Source of the DNA: Schoenoplectus triqueter
Taxonomy: Eukaryota > Streptophyta > Magnoliopsida > Poales > Cyperaceae
Assembly: GCA_964058805.1 (NCBI GenBank)
Contig: CAXKVV010000104.1
Location: forward strand, 1-35,496
Direction of reading: 5' to 3'
DNA length: 35,496 nucleotides
Part shown: in pieces, positions 21,755 through 34,010 of the stretch
How positions within the stretch are numbered: the stretch's first letter is position 1
Layout: every line of letters begins with the position of its first letter
Program-made: the position numbers and the translations under genes
Notes under the pieces: model-generated
The model's input: the letters and a program-made list of their open reading frames with translations, nothing else
Databases searched by the model: none
Told to the model about the DNA's origin: nothing

Positions 21755-22445
21755 GGTTATTTTTCTATTTAAATACTCAATTTACTTATCTAAATATCTA
21801 ATTCATTTATTTAAATATCTATTTCATTTATCTAAATACATAAGACATATATATAAATACTCGATTTACTTTTCTAAATATCTAATTTATTTATTTAAAT
21901 ATCTAGTTCATTTATCTAAATACATAAGACATATATATAAATAACCAAATCATTTTTTATTTTTCGAGGCTTTTTTTCTCTCTCATCTGTCACATATATT
22001 TTCCCATACAACTCATGTGATGTTTATCCTTTTCTATCTAAATACCTAATTCACTTATCTAAATATCTGATTTATCTATCTAAACATCTAGTTCACTTAT
22101 CTAAATACCTAATTCATCTATTTAAATACCTAATTTACTTGTGATATATGTTATTTTCTTCTCTCTCATCTGTCACATACGTTTTTCCGTACAACCCATG
22201 TAATGTTTGTCAATTTCTACGATGTGACTTTATTTTCCGAGACTCTTTTTCTCTCTCTTGCTGTTTTTTTTTACTAAATAACTAAATCACTATCTAAATA
22301 CCTAAGTCATATATTTAAATATCTAAATATCTAAATCTCATATCTAAATACCAAAGTCACATATCTAAATACATAACTCACTTGTATAATATCTATCTCA
22401 CTTATATAAATATTTAACTTATCTATCTGACTCAGTTATATAGAT
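21755..22445. repeat. AT-rich minisatellite (TTCATTTATCTAAATATCTA units)
   Basis: Repeats of about 20-21 bp (TTCATTTATCTAAATATCTA and close variants). Within it an 84-bp higher-order unit is tandemly duplicated (21771-21854 and 21855-21938, each ending ACATAAGACATATATAT). A second module containing CTCTCTCATCTGTCACATA recurs near 21977 and 22161. The Lys/Tyr/Ile-rich ORF at 21753-21944 is a repeat translation. Confidence 0.85.
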
Positions 22446-22679
22446 AGACGTATATTTTTGTCAAAAATAAAAAAATAGTTATAAAGGATGTACCTCTTTG
22501 CCAAAAATAAAAAAATAAAATAGGTTGAAATTTTTTCTTAAAAAATTTAGTCGGAGGACTGTTAATTGATCCCTATAATAAAACATATCTAGTCGTCATC
22601 GTAACATTAGAGATCACATATAATGGTTGAGTCAAATACTGACATCATACATAAACGTTAGTGCACTCAATATCAAAAA

Positions 22680-25600
22680 TTATTTGATGGTATTCAATAT
22701 CGAAAGAGAATAGCCTGTTTTTGCATGAACATGCGGGAAGAACCTGGGAAAAAATTTACCTTTCGCCTTCACAATTTTCCAGTATATCATGTACCATGGC
22801 AAATGAAACAATGCCATAGTAAGGTGCCTTCAAAAATAAAAGTCAACAGATCTTATAATTGTATAAGCACGAAAAAGAATCATTTTTTTAATACAGTAGC
22901 ATCAACAACCTACTTCTCCAACCAAGCTACCTACCAATTAAAATGAAAGCAACCAATGAAACATAACATTTGGCTTTTTTGAATTTTTTTTAAACAAATG
23001 GCAACAATTGCCAATAAAACAAATTTGAACTTGAATTCTAAACGTAGAGAAGTGAGAGTGGCTCCGTGACAATTAATAAATCAACTTTATCTTTAGGAAA
23101 ATGCAACACCAGTAACTTATAAATGCAATGGTTTTCTTGATAAACATAATAATATCCAATAATCATTTCATTCAAAAAAATATAATATCCAACAATCCCG
23201 AAATAAGTCAAGGTGTGGGTGACATAAGAGATGGGGCATGAGACTATTGAGACATACGATAAAAATTAAATAGTTTAAACTAGAGCAAAGGATTTTGCTT
23301 ACCATAAAGGAGACCATGGTGTATCGAGTTTGACTGTTTGAGAAAGGAGTATGGCCACCTGGAGAAAAATTTTATTACTAAAATAGCCTCAAGCACCAAA
23401 CTGATAACATAAAACAGAAAAAAAAAAAGGAAAGAAAAAAGAAAACACATATAACTCCTTGTTATGAATATATTCATGAGATCTCACCATCAGGCAGACA
23501 AACTGTTAACTCATTTCAAGTTTAATTGAGCTCGTAATATTGAACAATTACTGCCTCTGCCAGTAGTGATGCAGGTATTGTACCACAGTAGTAGTTTTTT
23601 GGGTCCCCCATTAAATCATGCAAAAATGTAGCATCAACTTTATAATAATCCCCCTAGATAGTGAGTAGGTGCCAGAGAGAATATATGGACACTTGCCGAC
23701 ATTTCATTGCAATTCAATAATAACACATGACTCTTATAAAAAGAATGAAGCAAAAGGGGTGATAGGACTTCTCTCACCGGGAGAGCCCACAGGCACGAAG
23801 AATCCACTGAAATATAATATATGCACAGCTCCAGAATGCAAAGTATATTATGACATACCATGGAAAATTCTGCAGTACAAGAACCCAAAGTTAATTAAGA
23901 AAATATGAATAGAAATATAGACAAACAATGGAAGCTTTCTCACAAAAATCATTAGAAACCTACAGTTTAAATGGGTTAGAATGATGAAAGAAAGTAAGAA
24001 ACATTTCCATTATGTTAATCAGGAATCAGGATTACATAATATTGCACCATCAAAAGAACCAAAAGATAGTAAATACAGTTTGTATCACAATGAAGCCAAC
24101 AATCATTGGAAAAAAATAAACAAGCTTCTAAAAGCAATAGGACAAAATAATATTAAGGTTAATGAAAGATAGATATGGATTAAAAATATAATTACCATCC
24201 AATTGTGAGAAGTGTCCACTAGGAGAAACAAAATGTTGAGCAAGTGCATTCCATCGGTCACCTGAAAAAGTTGTACATATACCCTTTAATAATGTAACAT
24301 ATTTGTCCACACCATTCAAACCCCTACTTATGCATGCAACTTGTTCAGCACCAAAAGTTCATACGGCTGACATGGCATTCACTTTTGTGTGGGTGGATTT
24401 AGGTCTTTTGATACATTAATTTGCTTTCAGTAGTGAACTAGTGATAACAGGTTCAGCTCTTCTTATTTTCTTCTCTGTTGGGTTTTTATCAACCAGCTGA
24501 AGCTGGCACAACAATCTTCAGCCAAAATGCCTAAACAGGCTCTTTAGCTTATTTGTTACACACTCCTTTACTTGCTTCAAAGTTGCATTCTAGAAGAAGA
24601 AACACACAAATATTTGCAAGCAGGACCCTTCAATTTCTATTTATCGTAGAGAAGTCATCTCTCACATTCTTTAATGTGAAGGAATCATAGTACAAAAAAG
24701 GAACAAGGAGAGCCCAAAATGTCAGATCTGTGAGAACAGTAGCACCTGTGCTAATCTGTTAATAACAAATATCATATTAATTAGCCTCCGTGTGTGAGAG
24801 AGAGACAGTAGCTAAAATGATCTCACAAATAACACACATGAGGTTATACAAGTTAACTATTAGAGTGTAATCAATGTGTCAGCAAATTAGCATTAATTAC
24901 ATCTATACATCTATATTAAGTATAATACTAAACCCGGTATGAAACCAGTAAATGCCACTGACCAAAAAGTCAAAAACGATGGTTGCAGTTTCTATATCAA
25001 TTTCAGTAGAACCATATTGCTTGTACATGCTAAGCCATACAAACCTACAACAACTTGACATGGTCACAACCTGTGCCAAACCAAAACCAGTAAAAAACAA
25101 ATCATAATGAATAGAGAAAAAAAAATTCCTTTTGAAAGATTTCTTGTATTTATCTAACTTTATTTTCTTGCATTGTACTTTTGAAAACATTGTGTTTAAT
25201 AAATATGCTAGTTGGCATTTGCCAGCTAACTTATAAAAAAGAATGAAGTTGTACCAAACAAATAAGTGGAACCAGTACTTCATGGCTAACAAATGCCTAC
25301 ATAGTAAATAACAGAAATGTCACTCAAACCTATACAATTTAAGTACTTAACTGCAGGAAATATAACACTACAAATAAACATGCACCAGACAAGTATGTAG
25401 CTAAATCATTCCAAACCTGGTATACAATTTGCATGACATGGCCCCAAAACCCGGTTTTTCTCTCTTTTCCAAATTTCATCTCATCATCCTTCAATATTGT
25501 ACCAGCATTAATTTTGGCTTTATTTGTTTCCAAATCCAAGTCTAAAATTCCACTAGCCTCTTCAGTTCTCCTAGACTCTCCATTGGAGTTAATCCAGCAT

Positions 25601-27422
25601 CCACTGGCAGAGATACACAGGTGACAATCTAGAAATGCAACCACTATCAATACCAGTTAGAAAGTATGCACAAGAGGCAATGGCATCATAAGTTTCATTT
25701 ATCTTTTGTATTTAACCTTGCAGAACATAATCAGATATTTCTCCAAAAGAGTACAATGATATTTCTCCAAAAGAGTACAGAGAGGTGAATGTTTTTATAT
25801 CCCACTGATAATTTTCAGTTCATTTAATATTTTAGTTCATACCAAATTAGATGTTCCAGCTGACATTGCAATGCTTGTAATGGGTAAAAATGTACCAATG
25901 ATTCTCCATCCAGTTAAGAACTAAAGATCTTCATGCAATTGATATGCAGAGAAAACGAAAATAAGTCAGACAAGTTTTCAATTTTAATGAACATAGATTG
26001 GGAAAACACACCGCAAAATATGTACTGGCCAATGCAAAAGTCCACCTGCATGTGAAATTTTTCAATAAAAAAAATTAGCCAAAAAAGCTATGGTTGTGTT
26101 GTGAACAAAGAATTGCAGACTGAACAGTATAGTACCACAATACATTGTTTAAATGGTTATGCATTTATTTTTGTATGTGTGTGGTGGTATGGATTAACAA
26201 GTAGGCACCAGTAGTCCAGTACACCTGCACTAACCAGTTAGCTGGATGATACAAAATACTGACACCAGTAAGAGCCTCATATCTACCCCATGAGCACCAG
26301 AACCACTATATCTGACTGTTCCTGGTTTCTCAGTGATACGGGCTATTTCCAGCTAGGCAGAACGTATCGATCACCGAGATGAGGATATCGACGGGTTTTT
26401 ACTTTTCCCTGTAGTCCGTCTGTGAATGTGAAAACGTGTCCCCGACATATCAGGGGTTTGGCCTTATATAGGCTCCTAGTCGATATCCTCATCTCGGTTT
26501 CAGTCGCCATATTCGGGACGAGATATTATGACGCTTTATATCGCATGTGGACATTTATGGCACATTATGCCTCGCATAGGTATTCATGGCGTATTACTTT
26601 GAGTTTGGGCCGTCGTGGCGGATAAGGGGAATTTTGGGCTTGTAGAAGCCTCCGAATTCGGCCTGTGAACCTACTTGAGCCCATTAGACAATGTCGAGTG
26701 GGAGGCCCATCACTCCGAGAGTAGAAAGAACCATTATTGGCATGAGAAAGCAATGGTTACACCTTAGTATTCTTTACGAGGGTTGATCTGAACAAAAAAT
26801 ATTGGTAATTGACTGCACCTTATTGCCAAAATAAATATTGTTTTGCCAACTACGAGAATTTCTTAATACGCAACATGCCAACAATTATGTATTGCTAAAA
26901 TTAGTAAAATCAAAAAATGAATTTCCAGAACGCATCACATAATGTTCACTTATCTTCAAGAAAGATTCAAATTATATCATATTTCCAACTACCAGCAAAA
27001 GGTTTCAGATTATAACACGAATCACTAAAGATACGGTATCAATATCGAGTATCAACAGTGCCCAACAAATCGATCACATTGGTCTGATTTTATTCCACTA
27101 CGGGCCAAATAGTAAACATTGGGGGGAAATTTTGATCCTGGAAGAAGACATACACTTACTGTGTATAGAAGACTAATTCGGAGATACCACTAGCTATAAC
27201 AAAGCGCAAGAACCAGATTGTCATAAACACAAACACACAGCCTCGATAGATGAAGAGCCAGAGTGGGCGGACCCCACTCCAGCAGGGGGGCCACAAGTCA
27301 TAAGCTCGCAGCGGCTACTTTTGCACCTTGTCCAATAGCACGGCGGCCACGGCTACGGGCAAGCAGATGATGAGGCCGCACACTATCTCCTGCCACGTCA
27401 GCTGCCAGTGCCCGGACGACAT
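22680..27422 (-). pseudogene. Eight-exon multi-pass membrane protein gene, probable recent pseudogene
   Basis: Rebuilt from splice sites and conserved segments. Minus-strand exons: 27422-27160, 26045-26008 (donor uncertain), 25628-25417, 25070-24963, 24261-24196, 23869-23778, 23358-23303, 22827-22680 (stop TAA 22682-22680). Conserved pieces in order: MSSGHWQLTWQEIVCGL plus the first membrane segment; LWPPCWSGVRPLWLFIYRG; YTQWTFALASTYFA across intron 1; SASGCW; GFWGHVMQIVYQ; MHLLNILFLLVDT; FPWYVIIYFAFWS; IIFQWILRACG; WPYSFL; LTMALFHLPWYMIYWKIVKAK. This order matches plant 'transmembrane proteins' related to rolling stone, as I remember them; their biochemical role is unclear to me. The start is fixed by an in-frame TGA at 27473. 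Two lesions: TAG at 27317-27315 (codon 36), and 8 extra bases at about 23331-23338 that shift the frame to a stop in exon 8. Removing the 8 bases makes the exon lengths sum to 325 codons. Assembly error is the alternative. Confidence 0.72.
26334..26712 (-). mobile_element. Probable solo LTR in intron 1 of the membrane-protein pseudogene
   Basis: 379 bp with termini TGATACGGG...GGCCCATCA and imperfect 5-bp flanks CTCAG (26329-26333) and CTCCG (26713-26717). It has a different composition from the intron. The minus strand has CCTATATAAGGCC (complement of 26459-26471), a plausible LTR TATA box, so it reads in the same direction as the host gene. An 18-bp perfect inverted repeat CGAGATGAGGATATCGAC (26378-26395) pairs with 26482-26499. 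No internal region, PBS or second LTR. It could also be a small non-autonomous LTR element. Confidence 0.55.
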
Positions 27423-27473
27423 CACCGTAGCCGGAGGATTTGCGTAGAAATCCTTCAGGCCAGTCGGCTGTCA

Positions 27474-30024
27474 TGAAAATTGGACGATTTAGATTAACGC
27501 ACGCTTAGAGGATCTACATTTCATTTCCATTATTAAAGGATTAATTTTGCGTCAGGTTTAAAATACTAATTAAATAATAAAATAATACATATATGTTTTA
27601 AATATTAAATAAAGGGTAGGATCACTTGACAATAGTATCTTGATAATTTTGACAATGAATTTTTTAAATAAATATGAAAAAATCTTATGAATATATTTTC
27701 TACTTATAAATTGATGGTGATTCAAATTTTATATAATTTCATTATCGTTTAATAGTCCATCAGATACCGTCAAATTATTACCGGTGCAAATTGTATAAAA
27801 TTTTGATGGTCCTTAATGGAGTATCAAACTATAATAAAATTGTATGAGATTTTTTATTTTTATGATTTTTTTAGTATTTATTTAAAAAACCATTGTCAAA
27901 AAGTTAAAAATTAATTATCATTATATTATTAATTCAAATGTACAAACAAATTATAAAAACATGATACATATATACAAATTAGATCTAAAATTATGTAGAT
28001 TTATAATCTACATAAAAAAATCAATTGAAAACATATAATGAGCATTTTTAATGGATGTCGAGATTTTAAAATTATCAGGATCTAGATAATTATCATATTT
28101 TATTCCAAAATAAAAAAATTATATTTGCATCTATATCCATAAAAAATATCCGAATATGTATATATAAAAAATATCTAAATCTGTATACATATTCAATAAT
28201 TATCTAAATTCATATTTGTATTGAAAAATATTCTGACAATATTGATCTATTTATACCCTAACTGTGTGAATCAAAATATATATAAAACTTTTTGTAATGC
28301 ATGATCTTTTAATTATTTGAAAGCATTTTATGATTTTAATAACAAAATAATAATTTACTATTCGATGAGCATTATTATTGACAGATAGGAACTATGAAAA
28401 AAATAATAAAGATACTGCTATGGATCAAAATAATTTTAGGTTCAATTTTGAGTATTGAATGGTTAAAATAAATTTCTTTTGATGCGATTAGAGAAAGGAG
28501 GTTAAAGAATAAAAAGTTATTGTCCTTCATTAATAAATTAACATTACTCTTAATTCATAGCATAATTTATCTGAAAAAAAACATATATGTAGTCATTCTT
28601 GCTCTAACTTTAACAATGTGATCTACACACACACAAAAAAAAAAAGGAGACGGAAGAAAAGAAAATTAAAATGAGTGAGTGAGAAGAAAAAATGTAAAAC
28701 CTTATATCGCGATTTGGAGGATAAAAATTTATTAAATTTGTATAGACAAATTTACTTCCACCCTTCCCTCCTCTTTAAAATATATTTTTGTAGAGCAAGT
28801 AAATATTTTATCAGATCACAGTTCTCTCCCTTTGCTCCCCTCTTCAGCCTCCTTTTTTGTTGATGACAATGATGACGCGAAAGAATATATTTTTACAAAA
28901 ATAAGATTTGCATATAAATTGATCGACTCCTCCTTTTATGGCTCTGCAAATTTTAATATTTCAACTTTCAACGTTGTTTTCTATTTACCTCCTGATCCGA
29001 GTGGCAACGTGATTGGCCAAATGTCAAAGGGAGTTTGCATAACCTACATGATTGGATCTAGGGTTATATGAAAAATCCGTTCAATCCGACTAACCCGATT
29101 CATTTTTCATTGGATTGTTATGTTATCGGGTTAGATATGAATTATGATTTTGACTAATATATCATTACTCCTTATAAAATGAGCTTGAAAGATATAATCT
29201 CAAAGTGTTATCTGTCATTGAAAATGAATACTGACTGTTGGATTAAAATCTGAAAATCTAAATGAATTCAGTCTGTCCATTTTGGTTCAGAAAATTTCTT
29301 CTCTCAAAGGTTTTATTCTTTTCTAAAGTAAATAATGAATAATTCAAAATCATGCATGTTGTCTTTTTATGTCTAGAAAGCAACAAATATTTTTTTACTA
29401 TACTATTGACTTTATCTTGGGACTAACATCCCAACTAAAAATTATTATTGTGCTGTATTTTGCTCTTCCCGATAGGCATAACTAGTTATATTGGAACTTT
29501 AGATGAGTTTGCTTTCAAAAAAATTGAGCAGTGCGTAAGCCCTCCTAACAAGGATGCATATCGGAAAGGTTAATCAAGTGAGAAAGGAGAATAGTGTGAA
29601 GGTTTATACATTGAATTGATATTATAAATGCTGGAATAGCATAATTGGGTTTATGCTTCTCGGCATGAAAACTGAGTTGCTTGAGAGGTAAATTTGACAC
29701 CAAATAAGCTGGGAAATGTGTTTCACATGATCTCAGGGCCATGCAGCAAATTATATGTGGACTAAATAATACCTTAAAATACTCAATTAACACATAAAAT
29801 GAGGACACATCACACGAATTAAATTTAAAAAGGCTGAAATTGAACTAATGGTTGTCAACGGATCTTCAAATATTTATAATTGTATGGTTGATCCAATCTG
29901 ATTTTTTAGACCTTATTATATTTTTTATATTTTTGAAAATTGGATCTAAAATAAAAGATACTGTACAGCTAAAGAAGTAAAGAAAGTCTTTCGTGCTTAT
30001 ATTCTGTAACAACAAAGGTAGATA
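27474..30024. other. AT-rich intergenic DNA
   Basis: Upstream of the membrane-protein gene. Long A/T tracts, with a short GGGTTAG/CCGATT-type hAT-like patch at about 29070-29145. Short ORFs at 28675-29071 and 29545-29808 have no recognisable domain. No RNA gene seen. Confidence 0.5.
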
Positions 30025-30238
30025 GGAGTCGGGTACGTTCGCACCCCTTCGAACTAAAAAATCGGTTCGAAGGGTTCGTGAGCCGTTAATTTTGCATCGA
30101 GATTCGTACTTTTAACATATCTCGAGATCCGAGATTGGCACTTTCAATGATCGTTATGAATCTCAATGTAAAATCAACGCCTCGCGAACTCTTCGAACCA
30201 TTTTTTTGATTCGAAGGGGTGCGAACGTACTCGGACCC
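30025..30238. mobile_element. Mutator-like MITE with perfect 9-bp target duplication
   Basis: 214 bp flanked by identical 9-bp repeats AGGTAGATA (30016-30024 and 30239-30247). The terminal inverted repeats run about 30 bp or more: GTACGTTCGCACCCCTTCGA on the left pairs with TCGAAGGGGTGCGAACGTAC on the right, and pairing continues imperfectly inward. The 9-bp duplication and long TIRs fit a non-autonomous Mutator-like element. It has no protein. A diverged relative is at 5015-5225. Confidence 0.9.
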
Positions 30239-30247
30239 AGGTAGATA

Positions 30248-33200
30248 CGAGCATTTTCTTGATCCCAGGCAGCAAAAATGTTTAATCAGCATAAAACTAG
30301 ACTTGACTTTGGGCTCCGATATTTGGGCTTTTGAACTTGGGCTGGGAAAGTCTGTTTCCGGTGTACATAAAACCTCGCCTTTTTTTTCTAGAAAGTTTAG
30401 AAGCGCCTATATCAAGCAAGATCAATCCTGATTGGAACACAAATTGTGCCTATAATTCCTGGTGACCTAAACGCAGAGAAATATCGATTATGTCCAAAAA
30501 TTGATTTGAGTTGCTTGATAAATTTTATATATCAACTTTTTTCCTGATTTAAAAGCTCACAATTTACTTTTTTTTTTAATTTTTTTTTCATGTTTTTTAA
30601 AGTGTGAAAAAAAAGTAAGAAAACAAAATGGTTTGTATTATTGTATATCTAAATGTCCATCTTCGGAAATCTGGAGAGAAAAGTTGAAAAAAAAAACTTA
30701 AGAAAACGATAAATTTTGACATGCTATAAAATTTTGACATTGCCGAGCTACTTAGATTTAAGTTGTGGGGGTAAAAAAACAGTATACACTTGCAAAAGAA
30801 TGCACCATTATGTGCAGAAATGAGCTTTTTCTATTGACTTGGAAACATTCAATAACGAAACGCATTCATTTTTGCATATTGCATATTGCATTCCCCATAA
30901 TCTATGCATATTGCATTCCCTTCCCTTTCTACAAATCATCTCAAAGAAAAACCAAACATAACATGCTACAGAAAAGCCCTGACATATTCCCTACGATATC
31001 ACTTCTAAACATACAAACAGCGGTGCACATCCCCCATTATAAGTGTTACTGCTCTGTACAACTAGCCTTGTACCGGTCTACAACATATTAATAAGCTTGG
31101 AAAATTAGCATACTTTATACCTCTGCACACTAAAAAATGCATTAATAATATCCTTCTATTCATGGTTGTTGTGCGCCACAACATAACATATTATATATTG
31201 CAATTACAATTAAATTTAATTTGCCCATAATCTCACTATGGTCCTCCACAACTTCGGAAGTTAAATCAAAGGAATCATAAAATAAATTTTTAGAGAGATG
31301 TGCTGCCAGTCTGCCATGCTTGAGCATTAATATTCCAAGAAAAACAATTCTCCCTTGTTTTAGACAATTTGTTGAGCACTTGATTACCGAGCAATAAACA
31401 TTTCTTTCACATATATGGAGTCTCTTTGCTGTTTGAATTTGGTATCACTTGATCAATCTTCTCTGCAAAAAATAGTATGTGATATGTACTATAAGATCCT
31501 TATTCTAGAGAGAAGCAAATAGGATGAAGAAATAAAGAAAAAAGAACGAGAGGAGAAAAGGAAAAGAGAAAAATATATCTTGAGCTCAATAGAGAAGCTA
31601 TTGTTAGTTATCAATTTGAATAAATTATTGTTAGTTATGCAAAAGAACGAGAGGAGAAAAAAAAGATTAATTATGGTAATCGATGTCAAACTATAAATCT
31701 TAACAAATATAACTATGATAGAGTGCTCTTAGCATGCGAGAGGTACGGGGATCGATAGATACCTCACATATCCATTTCCTTCCTTTTTATTCCTTAAATA
31801 GTAAATAATTTTTGTTTTGTCGCATTTTCTGGTACGACACTTTTAACTTCCAAGAAATCTTAGATATTCTCGCAAGATAATTAGATATTTTTTTGGATTA
31901 AGATACACAAGAGTACATTGCTAAACTAGTTCAACCCCCTCGGATAAAAGAACCCAATTAAGAAATCAAATCTCTTGTTCACATATATCCTGCCAACATA
32001 TAGATGGATCAATCAGTTACAACCAGATGTATTTGCTTGCTTCTATAAAAACTTTGCGTTAAAAACACTTAGCGAGCCTCCATTAATAGAATTATATTAC
32101 TACCCTCTACACGTCTTCAAAAATCGATTAGAAAGATATTACATTAATATGTTTGCCGCATGTATCATATGAATTGTCTTCATCTTTCATATTGCTTTCA
32201 TTAGTCTTTTGTCTTTTTCATTATTTTTTCTTTAAAAATAACAACATCACATTTGGAGGTTTTTAAAATAGACTGAATTGAGAAACTTTGATATTTTGAG
32301 CATGTTGTTTATCTATCTCCTCCGGATTATGGTGGGAGTTAAGCCTAATATTAAGACTATTAGGGATTTTTAACCGTTAGTTTAAGTGAAATCTAGGTAC
32401 TAAAGTTGTGGTACCAAAAGCTCATGTTTCTTAATGAAACCGGTGGTATAAACCACTTTTCTGCGAAAAATACCAACATCGCTGATTCATCTTGCAGAAA
32501 TAAAATATTGCAGTCGCAACTTGGAGAAAAAAATATGTTAGTTGTTTTTGCCAAAGGAAAAAATTAGGGTTCACAAAACTTGATCCCACCCAATGGGTCA
32601 ATCCGATTTAGTTCGAAAATAAATGGATCGAGAATCATTCAAAAATTTTTGATCTATCACGGGTCGGGTCGGATATGGGTCGACCCGATCCAATCCATTT
32701 AATGATGTTATTTTGAAGTAATTTTATGATTTAATATTAATTAAAAATTTAATATATACTAATTATAAATTAACTAATATTTAATAGTTAAAAATTATAT
32801 AAAAATTATTAATAAATATTTATTTATTTTACATTGGTCGGGTCGGATCGACCCGTGACCCGGTCATATCGATAAATATATTATTCAAATTAAATAATTC
32901 ATCAAATAATTTAACTTTTATTATTCATATATTCATCATTAGTTTGAATATCACTAATATGAAAAATAATTCGATGAAGTTGAATAACAATGTAGTATAA
33001 ATAGTTAAGTTGAATGTTGTAACTGTTAGGATGAAAAAACTAATGTCAATAATAATGATCGGTCTCAATGCCCAAAATGAAATATATAATATAGTCATTA
33101 ATATGTATAAATAACTTTATATAATATGTATAATAATCATGTATTGATGATGAAAGATATGAATCCAATTTGAACAAAAAATACAATGTATTGTTATCAA

Positions 33201-33469
33201 AACTGAGTGTTTTAAATCACAACTGAGTGTTTTAATTATCTAAATCGTTAGCTTTCCATGATACACAAATATTGTATGCCTACTACTGACTACCTGTAAG
33301 TTATGTTCCGAGACTCCTAAAACAAAATATTTATGTTCGTAGAATCCTAGCTAGATACACCTGTAGCTAGTTTGTTTTTAACCTGATGAATTTGACCCTA
33401 AAAATAAAAGACCCTTGTTCAAGCGGTACGTTATTGAACAAAGCCCCCATCCATGCGAGGAGGCCGCCC
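30248..33469. other. AT-rich intergenic DNA with GGGTC patches
   Basis: No gene recognised. GGGTCGGGTCGGATATGGGT and GGTCGGATCGACCCGTGACC phrases at about 32585-32690 and 32836-32870 belong to the GGGTC-type hAT-like repeats. AAAGAACGAGAGGAGAAAA occurs twice near 31541 and 31641. ORFs at 30765-31091 and 31975-32172 have no recognisable domain. Confidence 0.45.
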
Positions 33470-34010
33470 AGACCCCCTCCGCGCAACCCTCCCCCCTCCT
33501 GTAAGGCCGGGCGTCTTGCACCTCAGACCCCGCACCTCCCCGCCGCGACCCCGCACCTCCCCGCCCCCGCGAGACCGGACCTCGCACCTCCCCGCCCCGC
33601 CCCGCCGCGAGACCGGGCGCACTGCAGCCCGGACCTCGCACCTCCCCGCCTCCCCGCGAGGCCGGGTGCCCTGCAGCCCAAACCCCACACCCCTCCCCGC
33701 GAGGCCGGGCGCCCTGCAGCCCGGACCCCTCACCCCTCCCCGCCGCGAGGCCGGGCGCCCTGCAGCCCGGACCCCTCACCCCTCCCCGCCGCGAGGCCGG
33801 GCGCCCTGCAGCCCGGACCCCTCACCCCTCCCCGCCGCGAGTCTGGGCGCCCTGCAGCCCGGACCCCGCACCCTCCCCTCACGAGGCCGGACGCATTGCA
33901 GTCCGGACCCCGCACCCCTCCCCCACAAGGCCGGACGCACTGCAGCCCAGACCTTGCACCCCTACCCTGTGAGGCCAGGCACACTGCAGCCCGAACCCCA
34001 TACCCCACCC
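33470..34010. repeat. GC-rich ~46-bp minisatellite
   Basis: About 12 tandem units. The shared core GCCCTGCAGCCCGGACC starts at 33711, 33757, 33803 and 33849 (exact 46-bp steps). Flanking, more diverged units step by 43-49 bp (33619, 33668; then 33893, 33937, 33981 at 44 bp). Each unit has GAGGCCGGGCG and most keep CTGCAG. Composition is extremely GC-rich within AT-rich DNA. Long Pro/Arg- or Gly/Arg-rich ORFs on both strands (33378-34174) are repeat translations. Confidence 0.92.

Noticed and set aside
21753..22445. CRISPR-like array
   Set aside because: Repeats are AT-rich, imperfect and without unique spacers, in a plant nuclear context.
25339..25650. Stand-alone 103-residue minus-strand gene
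   Set aside because: It is exon 3 of the eight-exon membrane-protein gene extended into intron; the splice donor at 25416 ends the coding part.
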